Assembly: GCF_900105755.1 (NCBI RefSeq)
Contig: NZ_FNTQ01000001.1
Location: 930,001-994,000 of the forward strand
Origin: Streptomyces sp. Ag109_O5-10
GTDB lineage: Bacteria > Actinomycetota > Actinomycetes > Streptomycetales > Streptomycetaceae
Direction: 5' to 3'
Length of the DNA: 64,000 nucleotides
Shown: positions 43,255-51,513 of the stretch, piece after piece
Position numbering within the stretch: the first letter of the stretch is position 1
Layout: each line of letters opens with the position of its first letter
Translations under genes and position numbers: made by a program
The notes under the pieces: generated by a model
Databases searched by the model: none
The model's input: the letters and a program-made list of their open reading frames with translations, nothing else
Told to the model about the DNA's origin: nothing

Positions 43255-45240
43255 GTGTTCACGGGGATCGACGAGGTCGACTGGACCTCGCTGCGGCACG
43301 CGTACGGCAGCGCGGCGGACGTGCCCGGACTGCTGCGCGGACTGGCCTCGGCGGACGCGGCCGAGCGGCAGGCCGCGCTCGACGGGATGTACGGCTCGGT
43401 GCACCACCAGGGCAACGTGTACGACGCGACACTCGCCTGCGTCCCGTTCCTCTTCGCGCTCGCCTCCCGCCCGGAGGTGCGGGACCGGGGCGCCATAGTC
43501 GAACTGCTGGTCAGCATCGGCGCGGAGAGCGCCGGTCCCCGGGCCGGTGCCGCCGTCCGCGCCGGCGCCGAGGCGCTCGTCCCGCTGGCCGACGACGCGT
43601 GCCCCGGGGTGCGCCGTGCGGTGCCCGGTGCCCTGGTCCGCTTCCTCGACGAACCGGACCGGGTACTGGCGCTGTTACGGCGGCGGAGCACGGTCGAACG
43701 CGACGAGCAGGTACTGCTCGCCCTGACCGAGGCCCTCGGGCTGTTCGTCCGGTGCCGTCCCGAACGGGCGTCGGGGGCACTTGAGTTGCTGACCGCGCAG
43801 AGCGGGCCGCCGCACGCGCCGGCGGCCCGGCTGGCCGCCCTCGGGCAGTTGGGCCTCGGCGCGCCGGAGCGGCTGCCCGCCGACCTGGTGCCGACCGCGG
43901 TCCGGCTGCTCAGGGAGCGGTCGGAGCGACGGGCGGCCGGTCCGGACCCGGTGGACGCGGACACCCTGGTCGGGCGGATACGGCGGCTGCGGCCCTCGGA
44001 CGAGGAGGGCGGGTACCTGCTGCGCACCCTGCACCGGGCGCTGGACGACCGTGTGGCGGACCGGATCGCGCTGCTCGTCGGCCAGTTGGGCAGCCCGGAC
44101 CCGATGGACCGGTGCAACGCGGTGTGGATGTCGGCCGGTCTGTTCCGTGGCTGGCGGGCGGACTTCGCGTCGCCGGTCTCCCTGATAGGCAGGCAACTGG
44201 GCCGTGAACAGGATCAGTTGCGGGACGCGGCGGTCTCCGTGCTGGTGGAGCTGTTCGGGCTGGCCACGCCGGCCGCCGACGAGCTGCACGCGCTGGTGAC
44301 CGTGCGGCCCGACCTGTGGGTGCACACCTGGGAGCGCGGCAGGCCCTCGCTCGGCGGTCCGCTGAAGGCGCTGGCCAGAAGTGGCGATCCGCGCGCGGTG
44401 CCGGCCCTGTCCCAGCTGCTGGCGAGACCGGTGGTGCCCGGCGGGCTGGGCTTCGAGATCGCGCATCTGGGCCCGGCGGCCGCCCCGCTCGCGCCCGCAC
44501 TGCGGCGCCGGCTCGGCCAGGTCGACCCGGATTCGCCCGAGGCCGCCGAACTGGCCGCGCCGCTGCTGGCGGCGGTCACCGCCCTCAAGGACCGCGCGGC
44601 GGTGCCCGAGGTGCTGCGGCTGCTGCGCGGGGCACCGGACGGGCTGGGGGCCAGGGAAGCACTCGTCGGGCAGGCGGTGCGGGCGCTCGACGTCCTGGGT
44701 ACGGCGGCCCGGGCGGCGGCGCCGGTCCTGCGCGGGCTCCTGGACACCCGGCACGCGGCGCCGGCGGCGGGGGCGCTGTGGTCGGCGGAGGGGGACGCGA
44801 CGGCCGTACTTCCCGTACTGCTGCGGGAGCTGTCGCACGGCCGCAGCCGCAGCGCGCGAGCGGCCGCCGAGCAGCTGGGCCGGCTGGGGCCGGCCGCCCG
44901 CGGCGCGCTGCCCGCGCTGCGCCGGCTGGCCCGGTCCGGCAGGGTCTGGGAACGGGCGGCGGCGGCCGAGGCGTTGTGGCGGATCGACGGGGATCCGGAA
45001 CCCGTGCTCCCGGTGTTCCGGGCCGCCTGGTCGGAGAACCCCTACACCCGGGGCGCGATCGCCGGATGCCTGGCCGAGATGGGCCCGGCGGGCGCCCCGC
45101 TGCGCGACCTGGTGGCGGCCGAACTCGCCTGCCCGCGGCGGCACACGGCGCGGCCCGGCGGGTACGGCAGCCACGACATCGCCCAGGACGAACGGCTGCT
45201 CGCCGACTGCCGCCGGGCACTGGACGGGCAGGCCCGGTGA
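43255..45240 (+). CDS. HEAT-repeat protein
   Basis: The 661-residue protein is made of degenerate HEAT/PBS-lyase repeats, for example GLLRGLASADAAERQAALDGM, GVRRAVPGALVRFLDEPDRVLALL, and LPALRRLARSGRVWERAAAAEALWRIDGD. It forms an alpha solenoid, so it is probably a scaffold or binding protein; no enzymatic motif is seen. Codon 141 is TTA (43675-43677), making translation bldA-dependent in Streptomyces. GGGGAGGA precedes the GTG. A DNA-damage-type promoter lies directly upstream. Confidence 0.88.
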   Translation: MFTGIDEVDWTSLRHAYGSAADVPGLLRGLASADAAERQAALDGMYGSVHHQGNVYDATLACVPFLFALASRPEVRDRGAIVELLVSIGAESAGPRAGAAVRAGAEALVPLADDACPGVRRAVPGALVRFLDEPDRVLALLRRRSTVERDEQVLLALTEALGLFVRCRPERASGALELLTAQSGPPHAPAARLAALGQLGLGAPERLPADLVPTAVRLLRERSERRAAGPDPVDADTLVGRIRRLRPSDEEGGYLLRTLHRALDDRVADRIALLVGQLGSPDPMDRCNAVWMSAGLFRGWRADFASPVSLIGRQLGREQDQLRDAAVSVLVELFGLATPAADELHALVTVRPDLWVHTWERGRPSLGGPLKALARSGDPRAVPALSQLLARPVVPGGLGFEIAHLGPAAAPLAPALRRRLGQVDPDSPEAAELAAPLLAAVTALKDRAAVPEVLRLLRGAPDGLGAREALVGQAVRALDVLGTAARAAAPVLRGLLDTRHAAPAAGALWSAEGDATAVLPVLLRELSHGRSRSARAAAEQLGRLGPAARGALPALRRLARSGRVWERAAAAEALWRIDGDPEPVLPVFRAAWSENPYTRGAIAGCLAEMGPAGAPLRDLVAAELACPRRHTARPGGYGSHDIAQDERLLADCRRALDGQAR

Positions 45241-45283
45241 CCGGCGGCCGGGACACGGGCGCCGACGCCGCCGGGCTCCGGGG

Positions 45284-45898
45284 TCAGCCGGCCGTCCGGC
45301 CCCACTGCGGCCCGAGCCGGGCCCATTCCGCGTCCCAGCGGTCCATCCGCCGCCGCTCCAGCCGGCCGCGCGCCACCAGACCGGCGACGAACGGGACGGC
45401 GGCCGCGCTCAGCCCGACCAGGCCGCCGATCAGCGCGGAGCGCACGTGGGTCTCGGAGGCGCCGGCGGGCCGGGTGACGAGGTGCCCCTGAAGGTCCGTC
45501 CAGACGGTGACCGGCGTGCCGACCTTGCTGCCGGCCGGTACCCGCGCCTGACCGGAGTGCGCGGAACCGTCGGCCACGGTCCAGCCCACGCGCGCCCACA
45601 CTCGTTCGCCGTTCGACGAGTCGGAGGACTCGGAGGACGCCGAGGAGCCGGACTTCGACACCGCTGAGCCGGGGGCCTTGTCAAGGACATGGGCCACGAC
45701 CGGGTGCCACTCGACGCGCTCGCGGGCCAGGCCGTCCTCGACCGACCGGGCCGCCGCGAGCCCGGCGAACACCCCGGCCAGCAGGGTCAGAAGCCAGGCG
45801 CCGAGCAGCACCCAGGCCTCCATCGTGTCGGCACGACGCTTCAGCGGGTTGCGCCGCCAGCGCCACAGCCAGACCTTCGGACCACGGAACGCCTTCAA
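45284..45898 (-). CDS. Rv1733c-like membrane protein
   Basis: The 204-residue protein has two membrane helices (WVLLGAWLLTLLAGVFAGLAA and ALIGGLVGLSAAAVPFVAGLV) around an extracytoplasmic domain with a Ser-rich segment, and the N-terminal WLWRWRRNPLKRRAD typical of the Rv1733c family in actinobacteria. Function unknown. I favour the TTG at 45898, six bases after AGGAGG; an ATG at 45904 abuts that site and a GTG lies at 45913. Confidence 0.82.
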   Translation of the reverse strand: MKAFRGPKVWLWRWRRNPLKRRADTMEAWVLLGAWLLTLLAGVFAGLAAARSVEDGLARERVEWHPVVAHVLDKAPGSAVSKSGSSASSESSDSSNGERVWARVGWTVADGSAHSGQARVPAGSKVGTPVTVWTDLQGHLVTRPAGASETHVRSALIGGLVGLSAAAVPFVAGLVARGRLERRRMDRWDAEWARLGPQWGRTAG

Positions 45899-46026
45899 AG
45901 GCATCCTCCTCACGCGCGCACGGACAGCCCGGACCGCCCTCCCATACGGGAGCGGCCGCCCTGTTGCTCACGGGCGAACTCCGAGTCGACGGTCGCACGA
46001 CTGACCCCGCTCGCGCAGGCGTCTTT

Positions 46027-46040
46027 CGGAACGCGTTCCG
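46027..46040. promoter_or_regulatory. Operator-like palindrome
   Basis: CGGAACGCGTTCCG is a perfect 14-bp palindrome between the Rv1733c-like and BNR genes. It does not match the actinobacterial LexA box (CGAAC-N4-GTTCG). Cognate regulator unknown. Confidence 0.5.
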
Positions 46041-46102
46041 CCGTCTTGTCCGGCCGGCCGACACGGCGGCTCCGACCTGCGCCGACGCCGGCTCCCGGGT
46101 GA

Positions 46103-46125
46103 CTGTCAGTGGTGGGGTGCAGACT
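46103..46125 (+). promoter_or_regulatory. RecA-NDp/PafBC-like promoter variant before BNR gene
   Basis: CTGTCAGTG, eight bases, CAGACT. It matches the box at 43197 at 19 of 22 positions, including the shared GTGCAGACT. It is about 100 bp upstream of the ATG. Confidence 0.55.
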
Positions 46126-46224
46126 GGCCGATGTCCGAGTGCCGGCGGTGGCGGGAACTGTGCACCGGCGGGCGAACCGGACTGCGACCAGGACTGTGAC
46201 AAGGACGTCATGGAGGTGATCGGC

Positions 46225-47310
46225 ATGACCGAGGTACTGCTCGCCGTAGGGACCCGCAAGGGGCTCTTCCTCGGTAGGCGGCGAGGTGGCGCCTGGGAGT
46301 TCGACGAGCGTCCCTGCTTCAACGCGCAGGCGATCTATTCGGTCGCCATCGACACCCGGGGCGCGCGGCCCCGGCTCCTGGCGGGCGGCGACAGCGCGCA
46401 CTGGGGCCCCTCCGTCTTCCACTCCGACGACCTGGGCCGCACCTGGACCGAACCGGCCCGGCCCGCCGTGAAGTTCCCCAAGGACACCGGTGCCTCACTG
46501 GAGCGGGTCTGGCAGCTCCACCCGGCCGCCGCCGAGCCGGACGTGGTCTACGCGGGCACCGAACCGGCGGCGCTGTACCGGTCCGAGGACCGCGGGGAGA
46601 GCTTCGAGCTGGTCCGGCCGCTGTGGGAGCACCCGACCCGCGACAGGTGGGTGCCGGGCGGCGGCGGTGAGGGCCTGCACACCGTGCTCACCGACCGGCG
46701 CGACCCGAAGGCGGTGACGGTCGCCGTCTCGACGGCCGGCGTGTTCCGCACCGGCGACGGCGGCGCGAGCTGGACGCCGTCCAACTCCGGTGTCTCCGCG
46801 GTCTTCCTGCCGGATCCCGACCCGGAGTTCGGCCAGTGCGTGCACAAGATCGCGCAGGACGCCGGGGATCCGGACCGGCTGTACCTGCAGAACCACTGGG
46901 GCGTGTACCGGAGCGACGACGCGGGGGCGCACTGGACCGACATCGGCGCGGGGCTGCCGTCCACGTTCGGTTTCGCGGCGGCCGCCCATCCGCACCGCGG
47001 GGACACGGCCTACGTCTTCCCGATCAACGCGGACGCCGACCGGGTGCCCGCCCGGCACCGCTGCCGGGTCTTCCGCACGGCCGACGCGGGCCGGACCTGG
47101 GAGCCGCTGTCGGCGGGACTGCCGCCGGAGGACCACTACGGCACGGTGCTGCGCGACGCGCTCTGCACGGACGACGCGGATCCGGCCGGCGTGTACTTCG
47201 GCAATCGCAACGGCGAGGTGTTCGCCTCGGCCGACGACGGCGACAGCTGGCGCCAGTTGGCCGCCCACCTGCCGGACGTGCTGTGCGTGCGGGCGGCGGT
47301 CGTCGCCTGA
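46225..47310 (+). CDS. BNR/sialidase-like beta-propeller (photosystem-stability-factor-like) protein
   Basis: The 361-residue cytoplasmic protein contains repeated BNR/Asp-box motifs: SDDLGRTW, SEDRGESF, TGDGGASW, SDDAGAHW, TADAGRTW and SADDGDSW, about one per blade, giving a six-bladed propeller. No signal peptide and no sialidase catalytic set is visible, so a binding or scaffold function is likely. The ATG at 46225 is preceded by a perfect GGAGGTGATC Shine-Dalgarno with four-base spacing; an upstream ATG at 46210 would bury it. Confidence 0.87.
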   Translation: MTEVLLAVGTRKGLFLGRRRGGAWEFDERPCFNAQAIYSVAIDTRGARPRLLAGGDSAHWGPSVFHSDDLGRTWTEPARPAVKFPKDTGASLERVWQLHPAAAEPDVVYAGTEPAALYRSEDRGESFELVRPLWEHPTRDRWVPGGGGEGLHTVLTDRRDPKAVTVAVSTAGVFRTGDGGASWTPSNSGVSAVFLPDPDPEFGQCVHKIAQDAGDPDRLYLQNHWGVYRSDDAGAHWTDIGAGLPSTFGFAAAAHPHRGDTAYVFPINADADRVPARHRCRVFRTADAGRTWEPLSAGLPPEDHYGTVLRDALCTDDADPAGVYFGNRNGEVFASADDGDSWRQLAAHLPDVLCVRAAVVA

Positions 47311-47315
47311 CGCCA

Positions 47316-47354
47316 GGTCCCCGGAAGCAGGACGGTTTCTGTCGTCCGGGGACC
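47316..47354 (+). terminator. Terminator-like hairpin after BNR gene
   Basis: Arms GGTCCCCGGA (47316-47325) and TCCGGGGACC (47345-47354) are perfect complements with a 19-nt loop, starting six bases after the stop codon. Confidence 0.65.
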
Positions 47355-47424
47355 CGGTCCGGTCGTCCCCGGTCGTCCCGCGGCCACGATCGCCTCGGAT
47401 TGATCGCCGACCCGTGTACGGCAG

Positions 47425-47430
47425 TAGGGT
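47425..47430 (+). promoter_or_regulatory. -10 box of leaderless ung promoter
   Basis: TAGGGT ends six bases before the GTG of the uracil-DNA glycosylase gene. A TTGATC (47400-47405) lies 19 bp upstream as a -35. Confidence 0.55.
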
Positions 47431-47436
47431 GACGCC

Positions 47437-48114
47437 GTGGCACCACGACCCTTGCATGAGATCGTCGAACCGGGCTGGGCGAAGGCCCTGGAACCAGTGG
47501 CCGGGAGGATCGCCGCGATGGGCGACTTCCTGCGCGCGGAGATCGCCGCGGGACGCACCTACCTCCCGGCCGGCCCGAACGTCCTGCGGGCCTTCCAGCA
47601 GCCCTTCGACGACGTCCGCGTCCTGATCGTCGGCCAGGACCCGTACCCGACCCCGGGACACGCGGTGGGGCTGTCGTTCTCGGTGGCGCCCGAGGTGCGC
47701 CCGCTGCCGGGCAGCCTGATCAACATCTACCGGGAGCTCGGCACCGACCTGGGTCTGCCCCAGCCGTCCAACGGCGACCTCACCCCATGGACCCAGCAGG
47801 GCGTGCTGCTGCTCAACAGGGCGCTCACCACGGCCCCGCGCACCCCGGCCGCGCACCGGGGCAAGGGCTGGGAGGAGGTCACCGAGCAGGCGATCCGGGC
47901 GCTGGCCGGCCGCGGCAAGCCACTGGTGTCCGTCCTGTGGGGCCGCGACGCCCGCAATCTCCGCCCGCTGCTCGGCCAGTTGCCGGCGGTGGAGTCCGCG
48001 CATCCCTCGCCCATGTCGGCGGACCGTGGCTTCTTCGGCTCCCGCCCGTTCAGCCGCGCCAACGACCTGCTGATCCAGCAGGGGGGACAGCCGGTGGACT
48101 GGCGTCTGCCGTGA
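47437..48114 (+). CDS. ung: Uracil-DNA glycosylase (family 1)
   Basis: The 225-residue repair enzyme has the catalytic water-activating loop [17 protein letters not shown] with D68, and the Leu-intercalation/catalytic HPSPMSA loop with H189. It removes uracil from DNA to begin base-excision repair. The GTG start is six bases after a TAGGGT -10 box. Its stop overlaps the start of the BadF-type kinase gene (GTGA). Confidence 0.95.
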   Translation: MAPRPLHEIVEPGWAKALEPVAGRIAAMGDFLRAEIAAGRTYLPAGPNVLRAFQQPFDDVRVLIVGQDPYPTPGHAVGLSFSVAPEVRPLPGSLINIYRELGTDLGLPQPSNGDLTPWTQQGVLLLNRALTTAPRTPAAHRGKGWEEVTEQAIRALAGRGKPLVSVLWGRDARNLRPLLGQLPAVESAHPSPMSADRGFFGSRPFSRANDLLIQQGGQPVDWRLP

Positions 48115-49124
48115 GCGACGGAGGCGGCGGGCCCCGGCAGGCGGGCTTCCTCGCCGTCGACTCCGGCGGCTCCGGGTTACGGGCCGTCGTGGGCGTGCCG
48201 GGGCGCGAGCCGTCGGCACCCCTGGAGTCCCGGAAGCCGGTGCGGACCGGGGAACGGGGCATCGACCCCGGGCACCTGCTGGAACAACTCCTGCCCATGG
48301 CACGGGCGCTGGCCGGCTCGTACGGGCTGGGGCAGGTGACGACAGCCGTCGTCGGCGCCGCCGGACTGGCCAGTCTCGGCGACGCGCTGCGCGCCGAGCT
48401 GCCGGGCGCGCTGGCCCGCGAACTCGGCGTTCGGACGGTCGCGCTGGCCGCCGATGCCGTGACCGCCTACGTCGGCGCCCTCGGCCCGCACCCCGGCGCG
48501 GTGGTCGCCGCCGGGACCGGGCTGATCGCGACCGGTACCGATCTCACCCGGTGGCGGCGGGCGGACGGCTGGGGGCACCTGCTCGGCGACTGCGGCGGCG
48601 GCGCCTGGATCGGCCGGGCCGGACTGGAGGCGGCGCTGCGCGCCTTCGACGGGCGGGACGGCGGCTCGGCCGCGCTGCGGGCCGCCGCCGAGGACCGGTT
48701 CGGGCCGCTGCCCGGGCTACCGGGACAGCTCTACCCGCGCACCGACCGGCCCGCCGTACTGGCCTCCTTCGCCCCGTGCGTCGCGGACCGCGCCGGTGCG
48801 GGCGACCCGGTCGCGACCGCGATCCTGCGCACCGCCGCCCGGCACATGGCCGAGTCGGCCGCCGCCGTCTGCCCCGCGGACGGCGAACCCCTGGTCGCCC
48901 GCACCGGCGGCCTGTTCAAGCTGGGCGACCCGCTTCTCGTACCGCTGGCCGGGGAATTGGCGCGGCTGCTCCCCCAGGCGCGGCAGGTGCCGGCGGAGGG
49001 CGATCCGCTGCACGGAGCGGTACGCGTCGCGAGTGACCTGGTCACCGGGCGGCTCACCCTGCCGGGTGATGAGAAACTGCTGTCCGTTGTACACACAAAA
49101 CTTGTACATACAAAAGGGGATTGA
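48111..49124 (+). CDS. BadF/BadG/BcrA/BcrD-type ATPase, N-acetylglucosamine kinase-like
   Basis: The 337-residue ASKHA protein has the phosphate loop [15 protein letters not shown] and the second phosphate motif [14 protein letters not shown], plus [23 protein letters not shown] typical of GlcNAc-kinase-like members. It probably phosphorylates an amino sugar. Codon 23 is TTA (48177-48179), in the phosphate loop, so expression is likely bldA-dependent. Translation is coupled to ung by the GTGA overlap, which is functionally odd. Confidence 0.88.
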   Translation: MSDGGGGPRQAGFLAVDSGGSGLRAVVGVPGREPSAPLESRKPVRTGERGIDPGHLLEQLLPMARALAGSYGLGQVTTAVVGAAGLASLGDALRAELPGALARELGVRTVALAADAVTAYVGALGPHPGAVVAAGTGLIATGTDLTRWRRADGWGHLLGDCGGGAWIGRAGLEAALRAFDGRDGGSAALRAAAEDRFGPLPGLPGQLYPRTDRPAVLASFAPCVADRAGAGDPVATAILRTAARHMAESAAAVCPADGEPLVARTGGLFKLGDPLLVPLAGELARLLPQARQVPAEGDPLHGAVRVASDLVTGRLTLPGDEKLLSVVHTKLVHTKGD

Positions 49125-49252
49125 TCCCACTGGGGCACGAAGTGTCCGACAGGTGGCGGGATCACCTCCAAATCATGCGTAACTCATCAGACAAAAGCGG
49201 ACGGATACCGCTCACCTGCACCCTCCCCGAACAAGGGAGCCCAGATAGCCAG

Positions 49253-49258
49253 TAACAT
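49253..49258 (+). promoter_or_regulatory. -10 box implying leaderless CbiX-like transcript
   Basis: TAACAT ends eight bases before the ATG; no Shine-Dalgarno is present. Confidence 0.45.
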
Positions 49259-49266
49259 GCGGCGCC

Positions 49267-50190
49267 ATGAGCTCCCCCACTGGGCCCGCCGGCCTGCCTG
49301 TACGAATGCCGCGCCCCCGCCAGCCCGGACGGCACCGCCGCCCCGAGCCGCTGGTGGCTCCCGAGGACGCGCCCGCGCTCGTCCTCGCGGTGCCGGGTAC
49401 GCCCAGCGCGGCGACGCGCAGTCTCGCCGAGGAGGTCGTCAGCATCGCCCGCTCCGAGCTGCCCGGCCTGGACGCCCGCATCGGGTACCTGGACGGGGAC
49501 GACGCGGAGTTCCCCACCCTCCAGTCCGTGCTGGCCCGTGCCGCCGAGGAGCGCACCGCCCGCTACGAGCAGGCCGTCGCCGCCGGCGTCGAGGGGATCA
49601 AGGCCCCTGACGGCCCGGTCGCCGTCGTCGTGCCGCTGCTGGCCGGTCCGGACAGCGCGCTGCTGCGCCAGGTCCGCCACGCGGTCATGGAGAGCCGGAT
49701 CGCGGCCGACCTGACCGACGTCCTCGGCCCGCACCCGCTGCTCGCCGAGGCGCTGCACGTGCGCCTCTCCGAAGCGGGTCTGGCCCGCGCCGACCGTGCC
49801 CGGCTGTTCACCGTGGCGACGGCCGCGGACGGCATCGTCCTCGCGTCCGTGGGCGGCGACGAGGCCGTGCAGGCCGCCGGGATCACCGGCATGCTGCTCG
49901 CCGCGCGCCTGGCCGTACCGGTGATGGCCGCCGCGCTGGACCAGGAGGGCTCGATCGCCTCCATCGCGGAGCAGCTGCGGGGTTCGGGGTCGCAGCAGCT
50001 GGCGCTGGCTCCGTACCTGATAGGGCCGGAGATCGACGCGGCGCTGCTGGCCGCGGCCGCGGAGGAGGCCGGCTGCGCCACCGCCGAGCCGCTGGGGGCG
50101 TACCCGGCGATCGGGAAGCTGGCGCTGGCCAAGTACACGACGGCGCTGGGGATCGCTCCGCAGCAGCCGCAGGGTACGCCGGTGCGGTGA
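49267..50190 (+). CDS. CbiX/sirohydrochlorin chelatase-like protein lacking metal-site histidines
   Basis: The 307-residue protein has two CbiX-like halves (ALVLAVPGTPSAATRSLAEEV and LARADRARLFTVATAADGIV region) and the family's RIGYLDGDDAEFPTLQSVL. The usual HGS at the first strand is here PGT (AVPGTP), and the second ligand region reads LLAGPDSALLRQV without His, so chelatase activity is doubtful. The N-terminal 40 residues are basic and Pro-rich. It may be a degenerate paralogue with a binding role. Confidence 0.75.
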   Translation: MSSPTGPAGLPVRMPRPRQPGRHRRPEPLVAPEDAPALVLAVPGTPSAATRSLAEEVVSIARSELPGLDARIGYLDGDDAEFPTLQSVLARAAEERTARYEQAVAAGVEGIKAPDGPVAVVVPLLAGPDSALLRQVRHAVMESRIAADLTDVLGPHPLLAEALHVRLSEAGLARADRARLFTVATAADGIVLASVGGDEAVQAAGITGMLLAARLAVPVMAAALDQEGSIASIAEQLRGSGSQQLALAPYLIGPEIDAALLAAAAEEAGCATAEPLGAYPAIGKLALAKYTTALGIAPQQPQGTPVR

Positions 50191-50217
50191 TGCGCTTCGC
50201 GCGGCGGCCGTGAGTCG

Positions 50218-50252
50218 AGGGCCCGTTCCTTGAGGGGAGCGGGTCCCTTTTT
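50218..50252 (+). terminator. Intrinsic terminator with U-tract
   Basis: GGGCCCGTTCC, loop TTGA, GGGGAGCGGGTCCC, then TTTTT. This is a rare true U-tract terminator in this GC-rich window, 27 bp after the CbiX-like gene. Confidence 0.8.
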
Positions 50253-50331
50253 CATGGGGTCGCGCGGTCGGTGTTCGGCTGCGGGGCGGTGGGCGGCTGG
50301 GCGCGCAGTCCCCGCGCCCCTTGCGGGGCGC
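50240..50331. repeat. Dispersed Streptomyces-type repeat with hairpin, copy 3
   Basis: GC-rich intergenic repeat of the type GGGCGGCTGGGCGCGCAGTC, with a perfect hairpin GCGCCCC-TTGC-GGGGCGC at 50314-50331. It probably terminates the convergent lactonase gene too. Confidence 0.5.
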
Positions 50332-50361
50332 TGAAGGACGGGGCGCTGAAGGCGTGGCGCT

Positions 50362-51393
50362 TCAGTCGAAGACGATGCAGGAAGGGGCCGGGATCTCGAC
50401 CGAGCCGTCGTAGCGGGGCTGGCCCGTGCGGTGGTCGAGGGTGAACCAGGTGATGTTGCCCGAGCGTTCGTTGGCGGCGTAGAGGAAGCCGCCCGACTCG
50501 GTGATCGCACGGGGCCAGTGGCCTCCGCAGGGGACCGTCGCCGTGAGGTGGAGCTGGTCGCCGTCGACCGTGAACGTGGACAGGACGTCCTCGCCCCTGG
50601 TCGCCGTCCAGACGAAGCGGCCGTCCGGCGAGACGGCGATGCCGGACGGGTAGGCGTCGCCGGCCGGGGCGCCGGGCAGCACCGGCGTCTCGGTCAGCGG
50701 CTTCAGGGTGCCGGTGGCGGCGTCCCAGCGGCAGACGGTCACGGTGGGCGTGAGTTCGTTGACGACGTAGGCGTACCGGCCGTCCGGGTGGAAGGAAAGG
50801 TGACGGGGGCCGGAGCCGGGGCGCAGGGCGAACTCGCGGTGCAGGGCCGGGGAGCCCCGGTCCAGGGTGCAGACGCGGACCGAGTCGGTGCCCAGGTCGA
50901 CGCTGACCGCCCAGCGGCCACTGGGGTCGGGCTGCACCTGGTGGGCGTGCGGCCCGCGCTGGCGCCGCTCGTGCGGGCCCGAGCCGCTGTGCTGGAGCAG
51001 TCCGGACGGGGCGGGGGCGAGCGTGCCGTCGGGGCGGACGGGGACGGCGGTGACGCTGCCCGAGCCGTAGTTGGCGGTCAGGACATGGCCGTCGAAGACG
51101 CTGAGGTGGGTGGGGCCGCTGGCGTCGACCGGGACCGGCGGCCCGGCGAGGCGCGGCTTGTCGTCGTGGACGTGGTACGCGGCCACCGCGCCGTCGGCGG
51201 TCTCGCTGACCGCGTACAGGGTGCGTCCGCCGGGCGCGAGCGCGAGATAGGACGGGTCGGGGACGCCGTCGACGCTCTCCAGGAGTGCCAGGGCACCGCT
51301 GTCCGGTCGGACCGCCGCCGTCACGACCCCGGGGCCGCCCGCGGCCGTGAACGACCCGATGAAGGCCCTGCGCCGTCTGCCGCCGTCTGCCAC
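50362..51393 (-). CDS. Lactonase-family beta-propeller (6-phosphogluconolactonase-like)
   Basis: The 343-residue protein is a seven-bladed propeller of the YbhE/Pgl type: IGSFTAAGGPGV, GPTHLSVFDGHVLTANYGSG, PHERRQRGPHAHQVQPDPSG, RHLSFHPDGRYAYVVNEL, PSGIAVSPDGRFVWTATRG. It may hydrolyse a sugar lactone. The start is the GTG at 51393. A DasR-like palindrome GGTCTAGACC lies about 95 bp upstream, just after the FUSC gene. No signal peptide is evident. Confidence 0.88.
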   Translation of the reverse strand: MADGGRRRRAFIGSFTAAGGPGVVTAAVRPDSGALALLESVDGVPDPSYLALAPGGRTLYAVSETADGAVAAYHVHDDKPRLAGPPVPVDASGPTHLSVFDGHVLTANYGSGSVTAVPVRPDGTLAPAPSGLLQHSGSGPHERRQRGPHAHQVQPDPSGRWAVSVDLGTDSVRVCTLDRGSPALHREFALRPGSGPRHLSFHPDGRYAYVVNELTPTVTVCRWDAATGTLKPLTETPVLPGAPAGDAYPSGIAVSPDGRFVWTATRGEDVLSTFTVDGDQLHLTATVPCGGHWPRAITESGGFLYAANERSGNITWFTLDHRTGQPRYDGSVEIPAPSCIVFD

Positions 51394-51484
51394 CGCTGTC
51401 CCCTATCGCCGCGAGCCACCACGAGCCGGTACGTGTCGGAACGGGTCGGTTCGAGCCCGCCCGGGGCCGACGGTAGCAGCTGGC

Positions 51485-51494
51485 GGTCTAGACC
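51485..51494. promoter_or_regulatory. DasR (dre)-like palindrome
   Basis: GGTCTAGACC matches the central ten bases of the Streptomyces dre site; flanks are GGC and AGG, weaker than consensus. It sits upstream of the lactonase gene. Confidence 0.5.
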
Positions 51495-51513
51495 AGGATG
51501 TGCGCGGCGCGTC

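Larger units (their letters stand above)
45899..46224. other. 326-bp divergent intergenic region
   Basis: It contains the perfect palindrome CGGAACGCGTTCCG (46027-46040) and the RecA-NDp-like box at 46103-46125. Long frames through it lack coding character. The region reads as regulatory. Confidence 0.6.

Noticed and set aside
46027..46040. Possible LexA (SOS) box
   Set aside because: CGGAACGCGTTCCG lacks the CGAAC-N4-GTTCG core; kept only as an unassigned palindrome.
47437..49124. ung and the BadF-type kinase as one DNA-repair functional unit
   Set aside because: The GTGA overlap shows translation coupling, but the kinase family is an amino-sugar type and gives no repair link.
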